A stretch of DNA of 64,000 nucleotides from Blastobasis lacticolella (taxonomy: Eukaryota; Arthropoda; Insecta; Lepidoptera; Blastobasidae): the NCBI GenBank assembly GCA_905147135.1, contig LR990041.1, positions 16,801,907 through 16,865,906 on the forward strand. The letters are read 5' to 3'. Below the pieces are notes generated by a model. That model saw only the letters and a program-made list of their open reading frames with translations. It did not search any database and had not been told where the DNA came from. Made by a program: the position numbers and the translations under genes. Shown piece after piece: positions 49,701 to 60,060 of the stretch; position 1 is the stretch's first letter; the number at the start of each line of letters is the position of its first letter.

Positions 49701-50116
49701 AACTTAAGTAAGTAAGCCAATTCCAGTGTCGCCAGTGAATTATGTAGTTAGAAAATATAAGTACCTAACCGAACCGAAGTTCTGATGGTGAGGGAAAACA
49801 TCATCAGACTACTGAACGTGTAACCATGACCCAATCTGGTCAGGTTCCCTTGTTAAAATGGTCATGGAAATCAGATGGCTGTCGTTCCACTGTAACTACC
49901 TGATCTGTTAAATTCTGGATCATGGTCAAGGTGGATCCCGGGCCCACCCGCACACCGGGATATTGACGCCAAAATGATTATTAATTATTATTATTACTAT
50001 AAAATACCTTTCCCAATAATATCCATAACGCTCGGCGTCTGTCGATCCTCGCACTTCACAACCGCCACAAACACGGCCACGTAGACCAGCGTTAACAGAG
50101 TGACCTTCTGACACAT
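43722..50116 (-). CDS. Osiris-type (DUF1676-like) secretory/membrane protein, four exons
   Basis: Exons 50116-50008, 49017-48902, 48030-47839 and 43883-43722 join as phase 1, 0, 0 and total 579 bases: 192 residues plus a stop. Exon 1 encodes a signal peptide (MCQKVTLLTLVYVAVFVAVVK) and EDRQTPSVMDIIGK. Exon 2 gives RPFDSGALMHTVMEY-VIRTFKAK; its acceptor (tgttttattaag) is good, its donor AAA|GTACAT weak. Exon 3 has the Osiris-like GRTFGHNALKR lead-in and a long hydrophobic domain (LSFIFLPVMFTLGVI, then VKNLAIGVILLIVAVSQ). Exon 4 is a Pro/Ala/Leu-rich tail (SPVAPWPAPAPVLSPW) ending in TAG. An alternative skips exon 2 using an acceptor at 48010-48009, which is also in frame. Family assignment rests on the hydrophobic domain and gene context. 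The last intron holds LINE tails. Confidence 0.7.
43921..44185 (+). mobile_element. Two LINE tail fragments in the last intron of the second Osiris-type gene
   Basis: 43921-44040 matches the Jockey-like tail seen at 36660-36800 (ggacgccctcaaggctagag). 44070-44185 matches the LINE tail at 18225-18470 (VKRVDDGMRANKFTTKDT). Both carry stops. Confidence 0.6.
44425..44580 (+). mobile_element. Single arm related to the 17.5-kb fold-back
   Basis: Shares acgaagtccta-gccgcgtct, aactactaaacggattttcat and aatagacagaataat with the left arm at 17509-17660, partly duplicated within itself. Confidence 0.5.
44637..44876 (-). mobile_element. SINE-C, half of a chimeric SINE
   Basis: Complete reverse copy: body caccatagtacaagctttg-type on the minus strand, B-box gggttcgattcccggccgg, and head ending gacgacctgagtggttcaat. 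It is joined directly to SINE-B at 44884-45135. Confidence 0.85.
44884..45135 (-). mobile_element. SINE-B, 5' half of a chimeric SINE
   Basis: The tRNA-like head is at the right end; the body stops at the ggaccccgggccctcg point, where SINE-C begins. The 11-mer agaaaacccgt occurs at 44586-44596 and 45138-45148, outside the pair, and not between the two SINEs. Confidence 0.85.
45733..46140 (+). mobile_element. Family E repeat interrupted by a LINE tail
   Basis: Family E sequence (ctagtggacccagcgcgactt ... ctctatctattgttgaaaat ... gacagacggcgggaatgg) is split by 45785-45960. On the minus strand that insert translates as GRPRRRWRDELDAFCKDWPR and then SWKMDRLGFALQWDRSG, a retroelement ORF tail. 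Confidence 0.65.
46500..46600 (-). mobile_element. LINE tail fragment (GQRISLVIQR type)
   Basis: The minus strand reads GQRISLVIQRATPSAFWAL, the same tail as at 22820-22920, 34690-34810 and 59120-59200. The open frame that follows is not supported as a gene. Confidence 0.55.
46905..47578 (+). mobile_element. CR1/Jockey-type LINE, 3' end of ORF2 and tail
   Basis: An open frame of about 113 codons (46905-47246) reads FIFGLRKYDQISEYREKLGW, LTIRERRKSRILSTLFSIL and AACLWNEIPENVRKSQKPSK. This is the conserved C-terminus of such ORFs. An AT-rich 3' UTR ends in (aaat)n at about 47560-47578. 5'-truncated, relatively young because the frame is intact. In the intron between exons 3 and 4 of the second Osiris-type gene. 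Confidence 0.8.
48480..48640 (-). mobile_element. Family E repeat, reverse copy
   Basis: Reads as the reverse complement of 7210-7400 (gtcgcttcccgccgtctgta ... cgcgtcctactagtccactag). A forward copy follows at 48740-48895, so the two form a loose inverted pair. Confidence 0.6.
49370..49560 (+). mobile_element. LINE 3'-end fragment
   Basis: Contains ccctggagagtacaacatgg and ttcaagaaaggggttaaaag, matching 26152-26330, with the reading frame broken. Confidence 0.65.
49783..49975 (+). mobile_element. SINE-B, head missing
   Basis: The body starts ttctgatggtgagggaaaac and runs to the gggatattgacgccaaaatg tail, directly upstream of exon 1's donor in genomic terms. The tRNA-like 5' part is absent. 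Confidence 0.75.
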
Positions 50117-50195
50117 CTTCGCGACTGTTAATTGTCTTTGTCTCGTAGTACGTAGTAATAATTAATGGTTGTGCAGTCTGCAGCCGCCACTCATT

Positions 50196-50231
50196 GACTG
50201 ATGGGTGTATCGCCGATTGGCAGGATATAAA
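50196..50231 (-). promoter_or_regulatory. TATA box plus initiator of the second Osiris-type gene
   Basis: On the minus strand TTTATATC (50231-50224) is followed by the arthropod initiator ATCAGTC (50202-50196). The predicted start base A (50199) is 32 bases from the first T of the TATA box, the canonical distance. This gives an 83-base 5' UTR before the ATG at 50116. Confidence 0.65.
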
Positions 50232-50239
50232 GTGTCCTG

Positions 50240-53200
50240 ACGAAGAACAATGGGCGGCGAGACCAAACGATCGCCACGACAAAAGAAAGTGCAGCCAACG
50301 TGACCACGGTGGAGAAATGGCGCCCCCGATACTGTCTATAAGGACTAATGTTGAATCATTAACAGGCCCAACTCCCTGGACACTGCATTGATTCTTATCG
50401 TCGTAGGTGAAAGTGTCAAAGTAACACGTCAGGATACGTCTATCAATTCGACCTAGACGCGTCGCTGCTTTGTCGCTACCGAATATGGCTCCTAGATGTC
50501 GTTAAATGTGATATGAATAGACTAAGTAATAGGTTAAAATACATGCGAAAGTGACTTCGCCTGTTACGTTTTTTACGGCGATAGTTTAAAGCCAAAGACG
50601 GTGGTATTATCAGTATTATCTATGGTGGTGGTAAGATTAAGCGACAGGACAAATATTTTCAAAGTAGGTTTTTCCTCAGCTGTGATTAATATTTTCACCT
50701 AATCCTAACATTGGAATACGAATAAATACGTTCAGGATTTATGTAGGTTCAATCTTAGTCTTGTTTATGTAGGTTCAATCTTAGACTGGCTCCGCCCGCG
50801 TGGACGACATGTTATTTCACGCAAATGGAGGTAGGGGGGATTAAAGAAGCCTATTTGTTATTTCAGACCCTAATCTAGCTATCTACCAAATTTCATCCAA
50901 ATCTTACATTCGTTTAGGCATGAAGACTCAAGAGGTAACAAACATACACACACATACTTTTTTAAACAAATTAGTGGTGTTTACAGATCTAAAGATCATT
51001 TTAATTTATTCTTGTAAGATGCCGACGGCGCGGCGATGCGATAAGTTAACGGGCGGTCGTCACCATATGGCGATGATCTTACAGTGTTTTTTTAAGACAT
51101 GGAGCTAATTATCGTTTGAAACTGCTAAATAATGAACGAACGAATATCATGTCTCGGTATAGTTACCTCAAAGGCCGGCACCGCATTCGCTTTCCTTAGG
51201 TTGCAGATGTCCTGCTTTCCATCAGGTAGACCGTCAGTTCGTGTACCTCCCTAAGCGATAAAAAAATGAGGTGAAATGTTTTGATTTTCACCCAATAATG
51301 GAACTTGTAGACCGTTTTTTGTCAGTCAGTTCACGTTTTCTTTTGTGCAAGGCGCCGTGGCACGGGCGTGTAGCTTGTTGACTGTTTAGTGTCTGCTTTT
51401 TGTGTATAAAGTGTTTATATTGTTTTTTTTGTTTCTCAATATGAAAATGAAACACGTATATGATGTATTTCTTTCATATGGACAGTTTTATTACAAAAGG
51501 TCGAAATTCACACTCTAATGTAATAGGGTAATCAGGATTGCTCTTGAGCTCAAATGTTAAAATTCTAAGCACGACTGAACGACTGCCTACGAAAACAACC
51601 TACCTCCAGCAACATTAGTTTTCAGTAAATTTAAGTGCTTCAAAGAACGCGATAAGTAAACAAGTGCTGACGCGCGGTGTCAAATTACGCCGTGTCAAGT
51701 GTACGTCCCAAGTAGCAAAAATAAACATCCGCGGGCGATTCGTGCAAAAAAGGTGTAGATAAGTAAAGCAGTTTATAATATTTTTCATTTATTTTTCTAC
51801 AGTGACAATTTAAGAGGGCATTGACCCCCATCTGCCATTACTAGTAATTAGAAACGAAGTTAGGCAACCATGCAACAATTCGCTAAAACTGTTCTTTGAC
51901 AAATAAGTTCTACAAAAGCTTTTTTTGTCAAATATCACCCTTTTAAGTATTACAACAATCGCTCTAACTACATACGAATTAGTTCCGACAGAGAGTTAAA
52001 CGACTATTTGGCACGTAACTAGGTAACTACTAAATGACTTTATCCTGCAAATTTAACCATACTCGTATATTGGTTGCAGCGCTAGAAAGATAAGGTCTTC
52101 ATCAAGATTTAATAATTTCTTCGGCAAATATTTCGGAACGGGCTCGTCTCCTAGCCATTTTAGAGGGAGAGTTGGGGTTCTGGCTGCAAGCAGTCCTGTC
52201 CTCCAATATCGGCACCATGGTGCGTCCGTATATGCGCTAGGTCACCAATCTTTCGCAGCGCAGGCCGTGTCTCCAGGCACGCAGCAATCAATGACGTCAT
52301 CCGTAGGGCACCTGTCACCGTCTATATTGGAGCCGAATGGTGCTGTGGCACTCTCTACTACTGAGGACCTCAAGCGACGACAATATGAAAGCCTTTTTTA
52401 ATTTTTAATGCTTATTAGAAGAGGAAAAATAGACATCAAAAAGCACTATACTTTTTTTTTCTTTTTTCATTGTAAATACACTTCTTGTCTGTTTTATGAA
52501 TAATAAATAAATAAAAATAAAAATATTCTTTATTTTCTCTTCACAACTGCCAAATAACCAACTCAAATAATATACACAAAATGTGAGAGAACTGACGTCT
52601 GTAGTAGAATAAATATAAAGCTCCTGTAATTTGTTCTTGGCGCCCATTTATTTATATCTAAGGTCTTGGGTGCACTAAGCACTACTTTCGAAACGTGGGG
52701 ATACGAAAAGGAGTATATCCCACAATGAGGATTGCACGTGAGCAGTCTTTCATGGTGTCTTTTCCATTTTCCCATACGTTAGCAAAACAGTGTAATGCGT
52801 CGCGCTCTAGTTGAGTACCACTCTCGATATGTCCACAACTATTTCGCGCTCCACTTCGCGAGAAAAGCACATAATCTCCATGGGCGGGTGGATTTTCCTT
52901 TTTCCTATTGCAATAACAAATTCAACTGAACGAGAACAACCACCAATTGTTTGGGCGACCATTCTAATAGTGTGTTGTTTACTTCAATTTATTTATACGA
53001 TGTAATTCAGTTTGACGCTATTGACCCTTAAAAAAAGGAAAAGGGGAAACATAGAACGTTGTAAAATAAGTTTTACCAACCCTAAGTTTTTATCTTTACT
53101 ATTAACAATATATAGGCTAATGTATACTTAGTCAAGTTTACTTGTTGGCTGAAATAAATATTATATTTTTACTTGTTTGTAGTGGTATGAAAACAATAAA

Positions 53201-53369
53201 AAACATATCAGGCCACCTAGAGTTTAGTGAGTTACTGCTATATAGATTCAATTAAAGAAGATCTTAAGTTTTTCTGGTTCTACGTACTAGATGTATGTAA
53301 ATCCCCTGTTTCTATTTTGATATTGGTTAATGATTATTTTACTGGATCTATTAATCATTATCCATCAGA
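50240..53369. other. Intergenic stretch with retroelement scraps
   Basis: At 52140-52395 the plus strand translates as YALGHQSFAAQAVSPGTQQS and then LSTTEDLKRRQYESLF, probably a LINE ORF end. Around 51200-51250 is a short ctttccatcaggtag-type 3'-end piece. 52680-53000 looks mobile-element-like but is unidentified. No gene supported. Confidence 0.4.
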
Positions 53370-54410
53370 CTGATGTTATATATACTGATAACAGTAGAGC
53401 ATTTGATAGGATCGACCCCAAACTTCTATTAGATGAGCTTTAGGGTTCAGGGATAAGGGGAGCCTTGCTCATATGGTTTAAGTTTCACATTGAGCTCACT
53501 GGCAGTGGGTATTAATAATCACGTATCTGGTTGTGATGAAGTGCCTAGTAGGGCGCCTCAGGGATCTTTGCTGGGACCGTTGTTGTTTGAATCGTGTTTT
53601 TTGAACTTGTATGTGATAACTTTTGCTAAGTGATAATGGTTTGTATGGCTATGGAAACTCCTAAAACAAGCAAATAATTGTTTAAAAGGAGTTTCCAGAA
53701 ACTGCAAATGTTTAAGTTACCGAAACAAACTTTTATTTATCAATATTTATTTATTAACATCATTTGGACCGGTTTAGCCTCTCTCTCCCGGCTCAAAGAA
53801 GTACGTGACTCTAGTACATAACTTTCTGTAGTACATAACGCAAAATTACTTTGACTCCCACATCGAATCCATTGTGAAGAAGTCATTTAAGTCGTTCGGC
53901 TTCCTCATGCGAATGTCACGGGAAATCAAATAAGTCAAAACATTAATAATTCTATTTTGGGCGTATGTCAGGAGCAATATTGTACATGCGTCACAAACAT
54001 GGAATCCGCAATATAGAACCTATGTCTGTCGCATTAAAGGAATACAAAAATATTTATTCGTTACCTCAATTACCGCTCGAAGCAAAGGCACTTTGACCGA
54101 TAAATGTATGCCTGCAGGAGATACCACCTTCTTCCTCATGCAAAATGTCGAGAAATAGCTGATCTGGTTTATAACAAAATATTTTCTCATAAAGTGGACT
54201 ATACTGATATATTAGGCAAATTTAGAATGTATGTGTCGACCAGGTTTAAGCGATTGTCGCCTATTTCTGAATTCTGCTACAATAAACTACAGACAGAATT
54301 CTCGCCTTCACGACGAGCAATTACTGTCATAACTGTTATATCTGGACATATCTGCACTAGCACCACCATCGTATTCGTTAAGTTTTTCTCTACAAGTTCT
54401 CCTTGACAGT
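53370..54410 (+). pseudogene. Broken Jockey-type reverse transcriptase
   Basis: Blocks in order: NSRAFDRIDPKLLLDEL, VPSRAPQGSLLGPLLF, then an unrelated insertion (about 53590-53790). After it come HIESIVKKSFKSFGFLMRMS and LPHAKCREIADLVYNKIF. The last blocks belong to the C-terminal part of the ORF. The catalytic FADD box is missing and several stops are present. Confidence 0.75.
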
Positions 54411-57400
54411 CTTTTCGATATATAACGGTTTAGGATATATAACTTTCAGAACTGTCGTATCTGGTAAATTTTTTGGAACAAAGTTATTTTTAATTGCGCT
54501 ACTACGCGTACACTGAGACTGTTACGACAGTTACGACAGTTGTCAGAATTTTTTTTTGCTGAAAAGTTGCAAAATGCTAGTTAAAACAATTAGCAAGAAA
54601 GGGGACGATCTCGCGGCGGTGTCTGTAGCCTCTATAACAATCAAAGTAAAAAATATCCATTAGATTTACGCTTGACTGAGCGAAAAATCATAAGAATATT
54701 CAGTGATGAATTCTTTAATATTGAAGTAGGTAAGTAATTGGGTCGTTGCGAGGTATAGGTAGTAATTTGTGACTGGAAATTGTTGGCGCTGTTCTGCTTA
54801 TTATTTACTTCGTTTATTATTTTACTTTTAGTTGTCAATCTTGTTTGCAGGTGTGCTTTCGTGAAGCTTTTAGTTGTAGTTTTCTTTATATTGGTGCGTA
54901 TTAGTGGAGACTGGTTATTGGCTTTTTGATACTCGAATAGGATATAATAATATTATGTTATTTGAAAAGCTGACAGTTTCCTGAATAAATAAATAAATAA
55001 GTAACTGTAGAGGGGATTAAAGATAAAAGATTTCACCCGCGCGTAGTTCGTATTTTCTTTCTTCTTCTCATTCCTATTAGCGAAAAATTTTCAAAAATGG
55101 TCCAGTGCATTTTGGGTTCTTTCATTATAAACAAAAATAAAAATAAATCTCTTTATAATATTAGCATACCTATAGATACTTGCATAGCAACCGAAAACCA
55201 GAGAAGGCCGGCAAACTTCATCATCATCATCATCATTGTGGCGGTTGCTTGTGGCACGTGTGCGCCTAGACAGTCGGCAAGACATAAAGGCCGTGACCTT
55301 AATGGTATAAAAGAAAACCATATGAAATCGATTGAGTAGCGGAATTTACCCCCAACATCCAAACGTACAAACAACATTTCCATTTTAAAGCAGGAACCTA
55401 AATGCGTTTTCTGTTGTGCTTTTAACTCAAGAAGGGTGTTATAAGTTTGAATGTGTGTATCTGTAGATACAGATCCACACAGCAGAACTACTAGGCCACA
55501 GACAGCTATCTGTGTATCTGTCTGTGGCCTAGTAGTTCCGGACGGATGGATTGATTTCGATGCAGTTTTCTTTTTTGACAGCCAGTTTAATCTGATGGTT
55601 GTTAGCTTGTTTCATTAGAATCGGCCTGACTTTCAGAAAAAAAACTCACTACTCATAATCAGATAAATACGTCATTCAAAAGTTACCTCGCAAACCGGAT
55701 ATACCTACCTAATACATGGCGGTGACTCCACGCAATGCTTACGTAAAAAACAAGGTATTAATTTTTACGAATTGTATTCAATTTCTACTTTCGTTCCTAT
55801 ATTATTTTAAATATTGAGTAGGCCGTGGTTTGCATAATTTATTTCTTCTATAGTTATATTGGTATTATTATCCTATTTATCCTATAGTAGGTATAAAACG
55901 TTAGAATTAAGTAGATATCTAAATTTAATGCGAATGTTCGTTAAGTATCTCTTTCAAGTAAAAACTACTGAACTGATTTTGATGTAACTTTACGACGTTG
56001 TAGTTTATAGGTACTTTAAATAACACTTGTCATAATATTTCCATAAACGGTCCTAATCATCATCAGCATCAGCATACTGCAGGGGTATACTGCTCCACTG
56101 CTGCACGCTGGACATAGGCCAATGAGCGCTATTCCACAGAGTATCGCTATCACTATTCGCCTTTACCTACCCTTTCGCGAATCGCCCCTCAACCAGCATG
56201 GCAAGCACAGGTCTAGCCGCAAAAGAGCGTTCGTTTCCTTCTCCCAATACTAAGATGAAGGAGATAGAAGCATCTATGTCGCGTCTTTTCTCGCTTATTG
56301 CGCGTGAGAGCACATTTGTGCTAGCGTGTCCTCGAGAGAGTGTGCGAGAGAGTGTCGTCCACTATTATTTCCGAGTCGTGGTCTCCGCTTAATAACTTGT
56401 TCACCTCAGTCTTCGGTTCTCCGGCCAATATTACCAACCAACTGCCACAAACACACCACGTATATCAAAGTCCGAGCGAAATGCACACCCAGGATTGGCG
56501 CCTAGATTATGTTGACTGCCTCTAGCTATGTTCTCTGGTTCTCTGTCTAGATCGTTACCCTATTATGGGTACCTAAACTAAGTTAGGGACTAATCCAAGA
56601 GTGCAAACTGCTTAGTACCTATCTACCTACTTGGATATATCTTTTAGATAATAATCTTCTTCTTTTTCTTTGCGTGTCGACTAGTGGCAGTGGATAAACA
56701 GCCCCCTTTTAATGCGAGTTCCATAAACTACTATTAATTATTATCTAAACATGTCATATAATATATCATCATCATTGGCCTTAGACATAATTTAAACAGC
56801 GTCACTGTCAATGTTACGGCTCTTTCGATTATCTACCTTTAATATAAAGGTCCCCTGCCAGCACATGTTTTCCCTGAGCGCTACAACTTGGGTCTCTTTA
56901 AGACAAGAGTACTTAATAGACAGGTATGCGCCATCGTAGACTGCATCTGCACTTAACATCAGGTGAGATGGCAATCAAATACCTGACAATTTTCTATTGA
57001 AAAAAAGGTTAGTAATAACTCGTATAACTTACATAACTATACGATGACATAACATAACAATGTTAGGATCGTAATCAGGAAAGCAGAGTACGATAATCTG
57101 CAATGCGTTAAAATAGAAATTTCATAACACTAAAAACCTTTAATGCGTTACTGAATGCTATATATTAGATTGCTTTTTGTAGTCACGTTAGTAAGACTTC
57201 ATAGCACTTCATCAAATAAAAAATAACTGGTCAAGAAGTGTCGTGCCACGTGCAGTTGGGTTCCGTAGTTACCTGTCATAATGTGCGTGAGAGAGAGGGC
57301 TTTCTGATACTATAAACTCATTAGGTACACAGTTACAAATGCAGCTAGCTAAATTTTTTTCCACACAAATTGTATGAAATATATGTTGATAATCCAATTA

Positions 57401-57640
57401 CATTTCATAAGTTAATCGTCTATCTCTCGTTAACTGAAAGAGTCCACTAGGCTATGACAGTGCTCCTTTTAACATTATTATAAAGAGTCTTCCAATAACG
57501 GCGAGTCGATGTTGAAATGAATGAATAAGTATGAGGTACCTATTATTGCATTTTTTTAAATTTATTTAAAAGGCCCGAGTATGCAATTAGGAGGAGTGTT
57601 CCCGAGCGCGCTCAATATAAACGTAGTTTGATTATACAGA
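54411..57640. other. Intergenic stretch; short repeats and one long hairpin
   Basis: (CAT)n at 55218-55236. 55425-55640 shares gaagggtgttataagtttga with 3480-3660. 56044-56180 has a (CATCAG)n-associated RTE-like end. A 64-codon frame at 56198-56392 is unrecognised. Confidence 0.4.
55485..55538. repeat. Perfect 21-bp hairpin
   Basis: Arms 55485-55505 and 55518-55538 are exact reverse complements with a 12-base loop (ctatctgtgtat). It lies inside the repeat that shares aagggtgttataagtttga with 3480. Confidence 0.85.
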
Positions 57641-57652
57641 GTGTTACATAAT

Positions 57653-57790
57653 ATATGTATGAAGCCGTGAACTGGATGCAGTGCTAAACGTATGAAAACG
57701 ATAGGTACAATTATATCTGTCGTACGTGGAATAATAATCGTTTTAATACATTTGGCACTCCATCCAGTACCTACATGGTTTCATACACAT
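57653..57790. mobile_element. Imperfect fold-back element
   Basis: The left arm opens tgtatgaagccgtg and includes ctggatgcagtgc; the right arm holds gcactccatccagtacc and ends atggtttcataca. Arms of roughly 55-60 bases with mismatches; a MITE-type element. Confidence 0.6.
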
Positions 57791-58079
57791 ATTATGAAAC
57801 ACGTATATTCAATATATCGCTATCAAAGCCAATGAAATTTAGTAGACGTGATCCAGAAAGTAATGTCTATGCTTGTAGTTTATGTCAGACTTTTGTTAAA
57901 ATGTATCGTTTTAAAGTTACACGAAATTTAATATTTCCATACAAATTTTGTAAATACATAAAAAGGTACTTTATACGTATCCACGTATTACAGTTTAGCT
58001 GTTAGAGGAGGGCGACGGAGATACACACGAGTTACTAACAAAAAAATCCACTTTGAAGCTAAATATATCGGAAACGAAA

Positions 58080-58180
58080 AACTTTATCAACGAATAGATT
58101 TTGAGATAAAATGCGGACGGACGGACAGACCACGGCCATGGCGAAGCTATAAGGGTTGCTTGGTACGGAACCCTAAAAGT
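58080..58180 (+). mobile_element. Interspersed repeat ending ggaaccctaaaag
   Basis: Contains gcggacggacggacagacc and gcgaagctataagggttgct before the ggtacggaaccctaaaag end, a sequence type very common in moth and butterfly introns. Related to 31376-31560. Confidence 0.6.
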
Positions 58181-58851
58181 TAATCGTCTTGACGTGGCGT
58201 CGTCGCACACGAGTAAGTTTATATTTGGATAGATAATAGTTAGAAAGCGCCCGGAATGCTAATGGTTTTGCAGAGTTTGTCTTAAGCAATGTTATGAATA
58301 TTATAGCTCAATATCATACTCAGTTGTAGCGACTACGTCAGCCGCTGACGACATACCCCTGGAGCCAAACTATTTCGTTGTATGAAGATTCAATATTAAT
58401 CAGGGAGATTGTGTTTGTTGTTATGATACAGTTCTACGTAGGAACTTAAAACTACCATTAAAAAAAACTAATTAAAAATTTTACACTAAATAAATAAATT
58501 ACACATTAATGTACCTACTTATATCAGTAACTTTTTTCATAAAACATTCGATATAGAATAATTCATTAGTAGTCTATAAAATATTTACGATAGCGCAATT
58601 AAAAATAAATACAAAGCCATTTAAATTCTATAAAAATGGGAGAAAAATGTAAAAAATAAACTTAATATATATTAAAGAAAGGTGTAAAGAATGAATTTAT
58701 TAGGAAATAATATTTACATGACAGATACTAATTCTAATGAAAACAAATTTATATAGTAATTTGATACAAAAAGTAAAGAAAGATTAACCTAATAATAAAA
58801 ATAAATAATTACAAAAAATAAAATAATAAAATAAAATAAATAATAAATATT

Positions 58852-59092
58852 AGTGGACAAATTCACACAGCGCCATCTAGCCCCAAAGTAAGCAAAGCTT
58901 GTGTTATGGGTGCTAGATAACTGATAAACTACTTAAATACTTTTTAAATACATACTTATTATACATAGAACACCCAGACCCGTAACAGAAATTAAAATTC
59001 ATCATTTCAATTTCTGCCCGGCCGGGAATCGAACCCGGGACCTCTTGCGTGGCAGACCGGCATGTTAACCATTGAACCACTCAGGTCGTCAA
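58852..59092 (-). mobile_element. SINE-C, best-preserved copy
   Basis: On the minus strand the head reads gacgacctgagtggttcaat, then a CTGCCAC anticodon-loop sequence, then B-box gggttcgattcccggccgg, all as in tRNA-Gly(GCC). The body ends at cagcgccatctagcccc (plus strand) with an AT-rich (ttta)n tail. Confidence 0.88.
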
Positions 59093-59119
59093 ATAACCCG
59101 CCCCTGATTGTTCACGGCG

Positions 59120-59200
59120 CAAAGGTACCCATTACAATGGCTATCCTCTGCGCTAGGAACCAACCAGAGCGGGGGTCACCGCTGCATGGTGGAAATGAAT
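59120..59200 (-). mobile_element. LINE tail fragment (WFLAQRIAIVM type)
   Basis: The minus strand reads RSGWFLAQRIAIVMG, matching the tails at 22820-22920, 34690-34810 and 46500-46600. Confidence 0.5.
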
Positions 59201-59439
59201 ATTCACACCATATATTAAGTTTTTCTTAAACATGGATGGATGGACATTTTGATGCATTTTACCCATCTTAAAAGTTTAGTAAATCAAATTTACATTAGTT
59301 CACTTTTAGAGCTGACATAAAGGTATTTTAAAAAAAAATTATGTAGTTTAAGCGATTTTGTTCATAAATCAAATAATGTGATTATCATAAAATATATTTG
59401 TCTATACATAGGTAAACTATTTTATCATCATCATCATCA

Positions 59440-60060
59440 TATCAGCCAGAAGACGCCCACTGCTGGTTATAGGCCTCCCCCAGAGATCTCCACAAAGGCC
59501 GGTCCTGTGCTTTCCGCATCCAGCTGGAACCTGCGATCCTTACTAGGTCGTGGTTCTACCTTGTAGGAGACCTACCCACTCTGCGTCTTCCGGTACGTGG
59601 TCGCCACTCGAAACCTTTACTGCCCCATCGGCCATCTAGAGCTATGCCGGTGACCTTGGTTTGCTTGCGGATCTCCTCATTTCTGATTCGATCGCGCAAA
59701 GAAACTCCGAGCATAGCTGTTTCCATTGCCCTTTGGGTAACAGTGAGCTTTCTTATAAGGCCCACAGTGGGCGGCCACGTTTTAGTTCCGTAAGTCATCG
59801 CTGGCAACACACATTGGTCAAAGACCTTCGTCTTGAGACACTGCGGTAATTGGGACGAAAATATATGGCGTAGCGAACGCTGCCCAACCGAGTTAGATTC
59901 GTCGATTGACTGACCTCTTTCTTGAATTTGGACCTACCTAGCTGAACTATTTGTCCTAGGTATGTATAGTCGACAACAACTTCAAGTGGAGTGCTTTCAA
60001 CTGTCACTGGAGTCGGCACAACATGGACATTGGACATAATTTTTGTCTTGTCCATGTTAA
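59440..60060 (-). pseudogene. RTE-type LINE, 3' part of the ORF, internally deleted
   Basis: Begins MDKTKIMSNVHVVPTPVTVE and VVDYTYLGQIVQLGRSKFKK, continues MLPAMTYGTKTWPPTVGLIR and GVSLRDRIRNEEIRKQTKV. It then jumps from TGIAL to DGRWGSKGFEWRPRTGRR, lacking the KWQWAGHIA segment kept at 8669-9052. Frameshifted near 59800. The plus-strand side ends in (CAT)n at 59423-59440. Confidence 0.8.

Noticed and set aside
49926..50282. 118-codon open frame on the minus strand
   Set aside because: It is a shifted frame over the first exon and promoter of the second Osiris-type gene; the signal-peptide frame starting at 50116 is the credible one.
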